From NCBI GenBank assembly GCA_002366775.1, contig DFBW01000304.1, positions 1-12,494 on the forward strand: DNA of 12,494 nt. The letters run 5' to 3'. Source of the stretch: Roseovarius sp. UBA3070. GTDB taxonomy: Bacteria; Pseudomonadota; Alphaproteobacteria; Rhodobacterales; Rhodobacteraceae. Shown here piece after piece: positions 1 to 6,247 of this stretch (its first letter is position 1; each line of letters begins with the position of its first letter). Below the pieces are notes generated by a model. That model saw only the letters and a list, made by a program, of their open reading frames with translations. It did not search any database and was not told the DNA's origin. The position numbers were made by a program, and so were the translations under genes.

Positions 1-1
1 A

Positions 2-295
2 ATCGCGCGTGGTAACGAAGCTGCGCAACGTGTGCGTGCCCAGGCGGATCGGACCCAGGTTGAGATAGTCTCGGACGCCAAGCGTCAGGCCGAAATCACC
101 CGTGGTGAAGCCGATGCCAAACGCAACGCGATCTTCAACGAAGCCTTTGGCGCGGATATAGAATTCTTTGAATTCTACCGGTCGCTGAATGCCTATCGCA
201 AGGCGTTGCAGGGGTCGAATTCGTCCATGGTGATGTCACCGGACAGCGAGTTCTTCAACTACCTGCGCTCGGATCAGGGCGCAGCTGCACAATGA
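2..295 (+). CDS. hflC: HflC, C-terminal part (cut by window start)
   Basis: This is the last 97 codons of HflC, an SPFH/band-7 protein. With HflK it forms a membrane complex facing the periplasm that modulates the FtsH protease. Only the C-terminal part is present. It has the alanine- and charge-rich helix with AKRQAEITRGEADAKRNAIF, typical of the SPFH coiled coil, then the HflC-type tail EFFEFYRSLNAYRKAL and a terminal SPDSEFFNYL. The reading frame is open to the window edge, so the start lies upstream. Its TGA stop overlaps the ATG of the next gene (ATGA), which indicates translational coupling. The following genes, DUF2065 and degP, are the usual alphaproteobacterial neighbours of hflKC (known of the lineage, from memory). 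The identification rests on the C-terminal pattern only, but that pattern is distinctive. Confidence 0.93.
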   Translation: MARGNEAAQRVRAQADRTQVEIVSDAKRQAEITRGEADAKRNAIFNEAFGADIEFFEFYRSLNAYRKALQGSNSSMVMSPDSEFFNYLRSDQGAAAQ

Positions 296-489
296 TCGAA
301 ACCGCGCTTCTGGCGTTGGGTTTGGTGCTGATTGTCGAGGGGCTGGTGTACGCACTGGCCCCTTCGCTTATTGAGAATTTACTGGAGGCGATGCGGGCAT
401 TAACCCTTGAACAACGCCGCGCAATCGGGCTTGCTGCGCTGGCAACGGGCTTGGTTATTTTGTGGCTCGCCAAAGCGCTTGGCGCTTGA
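292..489 (+). CDS. DUF2065 family small inner-membrane protein
   Basis: A 65-residue protein with two predicted membrane helices, about residues 3-23 and 44-62. They are separated by a short amphipathic segment with the sequence LEAMRALTLEQRRAIG. The first helix carries the pattern EGLVYALAP, which matches DUF2065 (the E. coli YjeT type), a family found beside hflK/hflC. The ATG overlaps the hflC stop by 4 nt, so it is probably translated by coupling and belongs to the hflKC transcript. A role near the HflKC-FtsH complex is inferred from position only; no catalytic residues are visible and no function can be read from the sequence. Length and hydrophobicity fit the family. Confidence 0.9.
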   Translation: MIETALLALGLVLIVEGLVYALAPSLIENLLEAMRALTLEQRRAIGLAALATGLVILWLAKALGA

Positions 490-612
490 TCAAAACGACA
501 CAAAGACATCACATGCGCGTGAGCTGTGGTAGGTTTAATTGAGATTACGTTAACCATACCTACATCAAAGCTATGTAAAAGCCGTCTATTCTTAGGCGGA
601 GTAAGGACAACG

Positions 613-618
613 AAGGAG
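613..618 (+). promoter_or_regulatory. Shine-Dalgarno of degP (fixes GTG start)
   Basis: AAGGAG lies 8 nt before the GTG at 627 and supports this non-ATG start. The translation from that GTG begins with a charged stretch followed by a hydrophobic export signal, as expected. The 137-nt gap before the gene (490-626) should hold a degP promoter. A TATGTA at 572-577 could be a -10 element, but no convincing -35 pairs with it and I do not call it. Confidence 0.75.
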
Positions 619-626
619 TATCGGGA

Positions 627-2102
627 GTGAACGTCCAAGCCATTTCAACACAAATTCAGAGTGCTCGCAGCCTGCGCGCCCTGTGGCTAACCGCCCTGGC
701 AATAGCTCTGCTGATGGCACAGGCCATTGTGGCGCAGGCCCGGCCCGAGAGCTTTGCCGATCTCGCCGAAAAGATCAGCCCAGCGGTGGTTAACATCACC
801 ACCTCAACGGTTGTGGCACAGGGCACCGGCCCCTCGCCCATCGTGCCCGAAGGATCCCCGTTTGAAGATTTCTTCCGCGAGTTTCGGGACCGCAATGGTC
901 AGGGTGATCGACCACGTCGCACGTCGGCGCTGGGATCGGGTTTTGTGATCTCTGAGGATGGTTATGTTGTCACCAACAACCATGTCATTGAAAGCGCCGA
1001 TGAGATCATCATTGAGTTCTTTTCCGGTGCAGAGCTGGAAGCCAAAGTGATTGGCACCGACCCAAAAACCGACATTGCGCTTTTGAAGGTGGAAACCGAT
1101 GAGCCTTTGGCGTTTGTCAGCTTCGGCGATAGCGACACTGCGCGCGTGGGCGATTGGGTGATGGCCATGGGTAACCCGCTGGGTCAGGGATTTTCGGTCT
1201 CTGCGGGCATCGTATCAGCGCGCAATCGCGCCCTGTCCGGCACCTATGACGATTACATTCAGACGGATGCAGCGATCAACCGGGGTAACTCAGGTGGCCC
1301 GCTGTTTAACCTTGATGGCAATGTGATTGGCGTGAACACGGCAATCCTCAGCCCCAACGGCGGTTCTATCGGGATTGGGTTTTCGATGGCCTCTAACGTG
1401 GTGACCCGTGTGGTCGGCCAGTTGCAGGAATACGGCGAAACCCGTCGTGGCTGGCTGGGCGTGCGCATTCAGGATGTGACCGATGACGTGGCCGAGGCAA
1501 TTGGCTTGGAAAAAACCGCAGGTGCCATGGTTACCGATGTGCCCGAAGGCCCCGCCAAAGAAGGCGGCATGCTGGCTGGTGACGTTATCATGAGCTTTGA
1601 TGGCCATGACGTTGCCGACACTCGCGGCCTTGTGCGCCGGGTGGGCAATTCTGAGGTTGGCAAAGCCGTGCGCGTGGTTGTGTTCCGCGACGGTAAAACC
1701 CAGACGCTGAAGATCACCCTGGGCCGCCGTGAGGCCGCAGAAGGCGCGATCCCTGCCGTACAGCAAGGTGAGGACGGCGGCACTATGGACGAGCCGACTG
1801 AAAAGGTTGTGCTGGATCTGACGTTAAGCCCCCTGAACGACGAACTGCGCAGCCAACTGGCGCTGTCTGAGACAGCAACAGGTCTGGTGGTCAAGGATGT
1901 GGATACGCTCTCGGAGGCTTATGAAAAGGGCATGCGCGCTGGTGATCTGATCACCGAAGCGGGCCAGCAAAAGCTGATTGGCATTTCAGATCTTGAAGAC
2001 CGGATCGCCGAGGCAACAGAAGCTGGCCGCAAGTCACTGCTGCTATTGGTGCGCCGCGCGGGCGAGCCACGCTTTGTGGCGCTGACGATTGAAGCTGAAT
2101 AG
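627..2102 (+). CDS. degP: DegP/DegQ-type periplasmic serine endoprotease (Do family)
   Basis: A 491-residue HtrA/Do-family protease that degrades or refolds damaged proteins in the periplasm. Residues 1 to about 39 look like a cleavable signal (hydrophobic core around 20-35, ending AQA). The trypsin-like domain carries the full catalytic triad: His119 in TNNHV, Asp149 in DPKTDIALLKV and Ser222 in RGNSGGPL. PDZ1 runs from about 275 (GWLGVRIQDV) to 367. A Gln/Gly/acid-rich linker follows at 368-392, and PDZ2 spans about 393-490. Overall size and two PDZ domains match DegP/DegQ/MucD; the family does not separate cleanly by eye. The GTG start is supported by AAGGAG 8 nt upstream. It sits 137 nt after the hflC-DUF2065 pair, so it may be co-transcribed or have its own stress promoter. 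No heat-shock or ECF promoter is clear enough to name. Confidence 0.95.
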   Translation: MNVQAISTQIQSARSLRALWLTALAIALLMAQAIVAQARPESFADLAEKISPAVVNITTSTVVAQGTGPSPIVPEGSPFEDFFREFRDRNGQGDRPRRTSALGSGFVISEDGYVVTNNHVIESADEIIIEFFSGAELEAKVIGTDPKTDIALLKVETDEPLAFVSFGDSDTARVGDWVMAMGNPLGQGFSVSAGIVSARNRALSGTYDDYIQTDAAINRGNSGGPLFNLDGNVIGVNTAILSPNGGSIGIGFSMASNVVTRVVGQLQEYGETRRGWLGVRIQDVTDDVAEAIGLEKTAGAMVTDVPEGPAKEGGMLAGDVIMSFDGHDVADTRGLVRRVGNSEVGKAVRVVVFRDGKTQTLKITLGRREAAEGAIPAVQQGEDGGTMDEPTEKVVLDLTLSPLNDELRSQLALSETATGLVVKDVDTLSEAYEKGMRAGDLITEAGQQKLIGISDLEDRIAEATEAGRKSLLLLVRRAGEPRFVALTIEAE

Positions 2103-2110
2103 GCTTTGCA

Positions 2111-2151
2111 GCGTATCGCCTTTAACCTGAAGTAGGGAAAAGGCGATACGC
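2111..2151. terminator. 13-bp perfect inverted repeat just after degP
   Basis: GCGTATCGCCTTT (2111-2123) and its exact reverse complement (2139-2151) flank a 15-nt loop, 8 nt after the degP stop codon. The stem is strong but is not followed by a T-run on the plus strand. It may be a mRNA 3' stabilising stem, a Rho-assisted end, or a processing site rather than a classical intrinsic terminator. Confidence 0.6.
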
Positions 2152-2237
2152 CGCACAACATATGAACGCTGTGGGCGTTTCGGGCAAAATCACTGAACCA
2201 GGTTTTACGCGAAATGCTTTAGCAATCTGACATTTGG

Positions 2238-2270
2238 AAGGGTGCCCTGTGGATAAGGGGCGCCTTTTTT
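2238..2270 (+). terminator. Rho-independent terminator, plus strand
   Basis: AAGGGTGCCC (2238-2247) pairs with GGGCGCCTTT (2258-2267) through 10 positions, two of them G-U, around a 10-nt loop. It runs directly into TTTTTT (2265-2270), and a second T-run follows at 2276-2281. This is the classical intrinsic terminator layout for transcripts coming from degP. It lies 135 nt beyond the degP stop, leaving an unusually long 3' untranslated stretch. Confidence 0.8.
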
Positions 2271-2288
2271 CATTGTTTTTTAGACAGC

Positions 2289-2307
2289 GGTGGGGTGAAA
2301 CCCCACC
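2289..2307. repeat. 7-bp GC-rich hairpin abutting the DUF1643 stop (REP-like)
   Basis: GGTGGGG (2289-2295), a 5-nt loop TGAAA, then CCCCACC (2301-2307). The next three bases are the stop codon of the minus-strand DUF1643 gene. Neither strand has an adjoining T-run, so it is not a textbook intrinsic terminator. It may protect the 3' end of the minus-strand operon mRNA. The sequence resembles short palindromic units that recur between genes in proteobacteria; this is recollection and has not been checked. Confidence 0.55.
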
Positions 2308-2871
2308 TTACAGAGGCAGTTCAAACGGTCTGAGCTGCGTATCCTTGCGCAAATACAACGGATGTTTGGCCGATCCATCCTTGTTCACGCCCAAACATTG
2401 CAACGGTTTGCCCAAAGCAGTTATGGCCACAAATACATCCCGCACCACCGGCTGAAATCGGGCGTGCAATTTGCCATAGGCCATAACCACCAGTTCGGCC
2501 TCGCTCGCCATATCCACCAGCGCCGGGATGTTCGCACCACTGCAGGCCAGCGCCGGATCGGGCGGGATGTCCTTGGGCGAGGTTGCACGCCAATCCAGCA
2601 TGTTGCCCTTCAGATAGCGGGTAAATCCCCAGTCGCGTGAAAACATCAGTTCGCGGTGGCAAGTGGGGTCTGACACCTCGGCCCCTGCCACCGAAGGGTT
2701 CATTCCGATAAAAAGCACAGATTTTGGCGTATCTGCGGCCTGCGTCCAATCGCGAGTCAAAGCTTGCCGATATCGGCCGCAGTCAGAAAACGTTGCCCCG
2801 CCGATCACGCCGTCTGGCAGTTTCAGGCGCACTTTACCGCCGGGATCATGCAGATGATCAGGGCTGCTCAT
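2308..2871 (-). CDS. DUF1643 family protein
   Basis: A 187-residue soluble protein with the DUF1643 hallmarks: FIGMNPS at 54-60, SDPTC at 67-71, an acid-poor central region with VVMAYGK (128-134), and a C-terminal [15 protein letters not shown] (160-174). There is no signal peptide or membrane helix, so it is cytoplasmic. The biochemical role of the family is not established to my knowledge. The paired GMNPS and KHPL motifs are reminiscent of the two active-site motifs of the uracil-DNA glycosylase fold, but this is only an analogy from the sequence. The ATG overlaps the truB TGA (ATGA), with GAGG just upstream inside truB, so it is translationally coupled as the last gene of rbfA-DUF2233-truB-DUF1643. 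The stop is followed immediately by a hairpin. Confidence 0.88.
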   Translation of the reverse strand: MSSPDHLHDPGGKVRLKLPDGVIGGATFSDCGRYRQALTRDWTQAADTPKSVLFIGMNPSVAGAEVSDPTCHRELMFSRDWGFTRYLKGNMLDWRATSPKDIPPDPALACSGANIPALVDMASEAELVVMAYGKLHARFQPVVRDVFVAITALGKPLQCLGVNKDGSAKHPLYLRKDTQLRPFELPL

Positions 2872-3785
2872 GGTGCCTCGCTGGGAAGGATCACACGGCT
2901 GGGGTGCAGCTCTCCGCCTTTGAAACGGCCCACGGCCACAGCGCGGCCATCATGAGCAGCCCAGCATTCATCGCCGTAGTCCACATCCGATCCGATCACC
3001 ATGCCGGGATTGCCATTGCGCAGCTTCGCTGCGGCCTCGGCCGAACAGGTCACCATCGGCAACTCCGCCAATCCCATTTCCAGGGGACGCACATGTGTAT
3101 CCAGATCAGGGCTTTGTGCCATCGTTTCGATCTGCTCAAAGCTCAGGCCATCGCCCACCTCAAACGGCCCTGACCAGAGCCTGCGCAGCCATGTCACATG
3201 TGCCTTACAGCCCAACGTTTCGCCCAGATCACGGGCGATGGCGCGCACATAGCCACCTTTGCCGCAGGTCATTTCCAGCACCGCGGTATCGGCATCAGGG
3301 CGATCAGTCAGCACCAGTTCCTCAACCCACAGGGGCCGCGCAGCAATCTCGACATCCTCACCATCGCGGGCCAGCTTGTAGGCGCGCTGCCCGTCGATCT
3401 TCACGGCGGAAAACTTGGGCGGCACCTGCATGATGTCGCCAACGAAGGCCCCCAATGCCGCTTTGATTTCGTTGTCATCCGGGCGGGTGTCACTGGTGGC
3501 AATCACTTCGCCTTCGCCATCATCGGTGTTGGTGGCCTGGCCAAACCGCACGGCAAAGCTGTAGGCCTTCAACGCATCGGTGATATAGGGCACGGTCTTG
3601 GTTGCCTCGCCCAGCGCCACAGCTAGAACGCCGGTTGCTTCGGGGTCCAGGGTGCCTGCATGGCCGGCCTTCTTGGCCTGCAACGCCCAGCGCACTTTGT
3701 TGACCACCGCCGTCGAGGTCATTCCAGCCGGTTTATCCACCACCAGCCAACCTGAAATATCGCGGCCTTTGCGTTTGCGTGCCAT
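2868..3785 (-). CDS. truB: tRNA pseudouridine(55) synthase TruB
   Basis: A 305-residue TruB, which converts U55 of the T-loop of tRNAs to pseudouridine. The N-terminal [13 protein letters not shown] (12-24) and the catalytic motif [14 protein letters not shown], with nucleophile Asp47, are intact. Tyr75 (KAYSF) and Arg181 ([12 protein letters not shown]) match the conserved active-site tyrosine and arginine. [16 protein letters not shown] (121-136) is the usual substrate-binding loop, and a C-terminal extension of about 60-70 residues has the PUA-like position. The ATG is preceded only by a weak TAGGG. It lies 58 nt downstream of the DUF2233 gene, with rbfA further upstream; rbfA and truB are commonly near each other in bacteria. 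Its stop overlaps the DUF1643 start. Confidence 0.97.
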   Translation of the reverse strand: MARKRKGRDISGWLVVDKPAGMTSTAVVNKVRWALQAKKAGHAGTLDPEATGVLAVALGEATKTVPYITDALKAYSFAVRFGQATNTDDGEGEVIATSDTRPDDNEIKAALGAFVGDIMQVPPKFSAVKIDGQRAYKLARDGEDVEIAARPLWVEELVLTDRPDADTAVLEMTCGKGGYVRAIARDLGETLGCKAHVTWLRRLWSGPFEVGDGLSFEQIETMAQSPDLDTHVRPLEMGLAELPMVTCSAEAAAKLRNGNPGMVIGSDVDYGDECWAAHDGRAVAVGRFKGGELHPSRVILPSEAP

Positions 3786-3843
3786 GCACAGCCCTATCTG
3801 TTTGTTGGATATGCGGGGTAGTTCACCTACACCCGATCGTCAA

Positions 3844-4578
3844 TCATTCAGCGTCTGCGACCACACCCACAATCGGCCCCATGGGAAAGCCGCCATCGTT
3901 GCGCCCCAGCCCAAGTGCATACAACCGCGAGATATTGCCATCAAAATAGAGCGCCTGTGGCACCTTAATTCCATCACGGAAAAACCGCCCGAAAGTGTGA
4001 AAGTTCACCGAGGCGTGCGACATGGCAAACCAGACCGTACGGCCATCACCAGAGGTGCCCACACCATTGCGGATATAGCGGCTGTCGCTATCCTTCAAAA
4101 ACCGGGGGTGCAGCTGGCCATCAATCACCAGCATCGGCCCGGATTGGCTGGCATGGGTGCAATTTGGCGCCTCGCGCAGAAAGCGGCGCGTTTCAATCAC
4201 GCGCGCGTGGGTGTCCCCCACACAAAACACCCCATTGGGCAGCAGGCCGAAATTACCGGGCCCATCGGTGCTGATGACCGGCGCGCGCTCGGTGCCGCTT
4301 TCAACATAGTGGCCCACCGGGCTGCGATCAGCATGATACATGCCCGCATTCATCGCAAAAAGCAGGGTTTGGTCGGCGTTTGCCAGTTTCGTCGCCACAT
4401 TGTCAAAGCTGCCAAAGGGGCGGTCGGTGTCGGGGTCACGCAAGAACAGGCGTATTTCGTCCTGAGTGATGTTCACCTCGCACAGGGTGTATGTACCACC
4501 GTCAAAGCTTACGTCCTTGCACTCAACCGCTGCCGCAGGCGTTGCAAGGCTTACAATGGCCACAAGAAGCCAGCGCAC
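3844..4578 (-). CDS. Exported DUF2233 / phosphodiester glycosidase family protein
   Basis: A 244-residue protein beginning with a short signal peptide (MRWLLVAIVSLATPAAA, cleavage near residue 17-18), so it is probably periplasmic. The body matches the DUF2233/NAGPA domain, named after the human enzyme that removes the covering GlcNAc from phosphomannose. The visible family motifs are FAMNAGMYH (74-82), NGVFCV (115-120), SQSGPMLVIDG (145-154), RNGVG (170-174) and ALYFDGN (209-215). The bacterial substrate is unknown; a sugar phosphodiester in the envelope is only an inference. The start is GTG, 2 nt after the rbfA stop, with GGAGGAG placed inside the rbfA 3' end. Hence it is translated from the rbfA mRNA. 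An exported glycosidase-like protein between rbfA and truB is unexpected functionally. Cys20, Cys33, Cys119 and Cys140 could form disulfides. Confidence 0.9.
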   Translation of the reverse strand: MRWLLVAIVSLATPAAAVECKDVSFDGGTYTLCEVNITQDEIRLFLRDPDTDRPFGSFDNVATKLANADQTLLFAMNAGMYHADRSPVGHYVESGTERAPVISTDGPGNFGLLPNGVFCVGDTHARVIETRRFLREAPNCTHASQSGPMLVIDGQLHPRFLKDSDSRYIRNGVGTSGDGRTVWFAMSHASVNFHTFGRFFRDGIKVPQALYFDGNISRLYALGLGRNDGGFPMGPIVGVVADAE

Positions 4579-4580
4579 GC

Positions 4581-4985
4581 CTACTCCTCCAGGTCCCGGC
4601 GCACGTCATCGCGGTCAAACAGACGGCGGGTTTCGTCCATCTGATCGAATGTCGCGTCCAGCCTGAAGCGCAGGTCAGGTGCATATTTCAGATCAAGCTT
4701 TTTGCTGATCTGGTGGCGCAGCTCAGCCTTGTTGCGCGCCAGAAGGCCGATCAGCTCTTTCTGGCCCTGCCCGCCCAGCGGCATGACATAGGCCGTGGCG
4801 ACCTTCAGGTCGGGTGATGTGCGCACTTCCCCCACAGTCACCGACATCCGGTTCAGATCCGGGTCATGCACATCGCCACGCGCCAGCACTTCGGACAAAG
4901 CGCGCCGAATAAGCTCGCCCACGCGAAGCTGGCGTTGTGAGGGACCGGGCCCATCATGAAACTTGTTCTTTGCCATGAGGTGCAT
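4581..4985 (-). CDS. rbfA: 30S ribosome-binding factor RbfA
   Basis: A 134-residue RbfA, a single KH-fold protein that binds immature 30S subunits and helps mature the 16S rRNA 5' end. Recognisable are [20 protein letters not shown] (13-32), the typical RbfA N-terminal helix, then [21 protein letters not shown] (47-67), with the KH-like strand order, and [24 protein letters not shown] (87-110). Two starts are possible: ATG at 4985, with a weak CAGGT upstream, or ATG at 4976, giving MAKNKFH. The first is listed because the second has no ribosome binding site. It is first in the minus-strand operon and divergent from dapB. It ends in an acidic DLEE and its stop is 2 nt from the next gene. Confidence 0.95.
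   Translation of the reverse strand: MHLMAKNKFHDGPGPSQRQLRVGELIRRALSEVLARGDVHDPDLNRMSVTVGEVRTSPDLKVATAYVMPLGGQGQKELIGLLARNKAELRHQISKKLDLKYAPDLRFRLDATFDQMDETRRLFDRDDVRRDLEE
4584..4590 (-). promoter_or_regulatory. Shine-Dalgarno for the DUF2233 gene, inside rbfA
   Basis: Read on the minus strand this is GGAGGAG, a near-perfect ribosome binding site overlapping the last rbfA codons. It is 5 nt from the GTG start at 4578. It decides in favour of the GTG start and shows that the two genes are co-translated from one mRNA. Confidence 0.85.
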
Positions 4986-5032
4986 CTAAGACCTGTGCCT
5001 CGATTTGCCAAGCGGTAACGAGGCGGCAGCTC

Positions 5033-5085
5033 AGGCAAAGAGTATTTTGCCTCTGGCGGGGATATTTGGGGCAAGAAGATGGGAC
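5033..5085. repeat. Intergenic element with mutually exclusive hairpins between rbfA and dapB
   Basis: AGGCAAA (5033-5039) pairs with TTTGCCT (5046-5052) around a 6-nt loop. The TTGCC of the second arm (5047-5051) can instead pair with GGCAA at 5070-5074. The downstream part, CTCTGGCGGGGATATTTGGG followed by GCAAGAAGATG, resembles a sequence I recall seeing repeatedly between genes of Rhodobacteraceae. That resemblance is memory, not a search. The rest of the 186-nt divergent gap (4986-5171) must hold promoters for both directions, but none is clear by eye. Confidence 0.45.
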
Positions 5086-5155
5086 GGGGCCGGGAATTAT
5101 AGCAACTTGGGCGTTGTCTGAGCCTGCCTGGGCGCGCTATGCATTGGCCGGACAA

Positions 5156-5163
5156 GGGCGGAG
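5156..5163 (+). promoter_or_regulatory. Shine-Dalgarno deciding the dapB start
   Basis: GGGCGGAG ends 8 nt before the ATG at 5172. In-frame alternatives at 5139 (ATG) and 5163 (GTG) lack a ribosome binding site or overlap this one. The start at 5172 also gives the expected short N-terminus before the nucleotide-binding loop. Confidence 0.75.
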
Positions 5164-5171
5164 TGAGCGAC

Positions 5172-5984
5172 ATGGCAGAATTACCAGGCATCGTGGTGAC
5201 AGGCGCATCGGGGCGCATGGGCCAGATGTTGATCCAGACGATTGAGGCCAGCAATGCAGCGCGGCTGGTGGGCGCGGTTGAGCGTGAAGGCCATACATGG
5301 GTTGGCCAGGATGTGGGCGCGGCAATGGGCGGCGGCGATCTGGGCGTGGCAGTTACGGATGACCCGCTTGAGGCCTTTGCCAAAGCGCAAATCGTGATTG
5401 ATTTCACATCCCCCGCAGCCACAGTGGCATTCTCCACCCTGACCGCACAAGCGCGCGCCGTACATGTGATTGGCACCACAGGCATGAGTGACGATGATCT
5501 GGCCAAGCTTTCTATTGCTGCACGTCATGCCACCATCGTGCGCGCGGGTAACATGAGCCTTGGCGTTAATCTGTTGGTGCAACTGACCCGCCAGGTGGCC
5601 GCAGCCTTGGACGAGGATTACGACATCGAAATAATCGAGGCGCATCACAATCAAAAGGTTGATGCGCCTTCAGGCACCGCCCTGATGCTGGGCGAGGCGG
5701 CCGCCGAAGGGCGCGGCGTTGATCTGGCATCAGCCTCGGACCGGGGGCGCGATGGGATCACCGGCAAACGCAAACGTGGCGACATCGGATTTAGCGCCAT
5801 TCGCGGTGGCGATATCATTGGTGAACATGATGTGATGTTTGCCACTGCGGGTGAACGGATCACTTTGCGGCATGTGGCCAGTGATCGTTCGGTCTTTGCA
5901 CGTGGTGCATTAAAGGCAGCACTTTGGGGCTTGGGGCGTAAACCGGGCGAATACGACATGTTGGACGTGCTGGGGCTGAAATAA
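5172..5984 (+). CDS. dapB: 4-hydroxy-tetrahydrodipicolinate reductase DapB
   Basis: A 270-residue DapB, the NAD(P)H-dependent reductase that makes tetrahydrodipicolinate in the diaminopimelate/lysine pathway, needed for peptidoglycan and protein. The N-terminal Rossmann loop is [11 protein letters not shown] (GxxGxxG at 11-17). GTTGMS (101-106) and [11 protein letters not shown] (125-135) follow. The catalytic motif [15 protein letters not shown] has His158 and Lys162 in the places of the E. coli catalytic His159 and Lys163. The C-terminal [13 protein letters not shown] and [15 protein letters not shown] are typical. Length is close to the 273 residues of the E. coli enzyme. The chosen ATG is 33 nt inside the longest possible frame and is supported by GGGCGGAG. 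The gene runs divergently from rbfA and ends 9 nt from the convergent DUF1674 stop. Confidence 0.97.
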   Translation: MAELPGIVVTGASGRMGQMLIQTIEASNAARLVGAVEREGHTWVGQDVGAAMGGGDLGVAVTDDPLEAFAKAQIVIDFTSPAATVAFSTLTAQARAVHVIGTTGMSDDDLAKLSIAARHATIVRAGNMSLGVNLLVQLTRQVAAALDEDYDIEIIEAHHNQKVDAPSGTALMLGEAAAEGRGVDLASASDRGRDGITGKRKRGDIGFSAIRGGDIIGEHDVMFATAGERITLRHVASDRSVFARGALKAALWGLGRKPGEYDMLDVLGLK

Positions 5985-5993
5985 CGCCCAACA

Positions 5994-6176
5994 TCAAAAA
6001 TCGACCGCGATGCCTTTTCTTTCCCAATCGCCATAGCGCACGGGCTCTAGCCCTTCGCGGCGGCCACCCAGTTCCTTGGGCAGTTCCTGCGCGGCGGCCG
6101 TCTGGCGGCGCTCATCGGCCTCAGCCAGGGCGCGGATCGCGGCGGCGGGCAGGTCTTTTTGGTCGTCGCAAGGCAT
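5994..6176 (-). CDS. DUF1674 / SDHAF4-like small protein
   Basis: A 60-residue protein ending ELPKELGGRREGLEPVRYGD then WERKGIAVDF. This is the highly conserved C-terminal signature of DUF1674, the family of the mitochondrial succinate dehydrogenase assembly factor SDHAF4. By homology it may chaperone the flavinated SDH A subunit; no sdh genes are nearby, so this is inference from the family. The N-terminal half is alanine- and charge-rich and probably disordered. The ATG at 6176 is chosen because family members begin shortly before such a PAAAIRALAEADERR stretch, and AAAGGA lies 10 nt upstream. In-frame ATGs at 6221 and 6245 would add 15 or 23 residues but overlap the rsmB promoter region. 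Convergent with dapB and divergent from rsmB. Confidence 0.85.
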   Translation of the reverse strand: MPCDDQKDLPAAAIRALAEADERRQTAAAQELPKELGGRREGLEPVRYGDWERKGIAVDF

Positions 6177-6247
6177 AGCTTTGGGTTCCTTTGTCCGTGT
6201 CCCCTTGATATACGCCCCCATCCCGCCCCGGCAAGGACCGATCACAC

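Noticed and set aside
535..553. TTAA ... TTAA upstream of degP as a CtrA binding site
   Set aside because: The spacing between the two TTAA is 11 nt rather than the 7 nt of the CtrA consensus, so it does not fit.
2209..2222. 14-mer GCGAAATGCTTTAG similar to 9433-9446 (13 of 14 identical)
   Set aside because: In a window of this size many such near-matches arise by chance; flanks do not align and no shared function is evident.
3598..4644. A 348-codon open frame on the plus strand
   Set aside because: It lies antisense to truB and the DUF2233 gene, both of which have clear family motifs. The translation has no recognisable domain and shows the composition of a GC-rich antisense frame.
4853..5506. 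A 217-codon minus-strand frame spanning the rbfA-dapB gap
   Set aside because: It crosses the 5' ends of both rbfA and dapB in wrong frames; serine/proline/arginine-rich without any domain.
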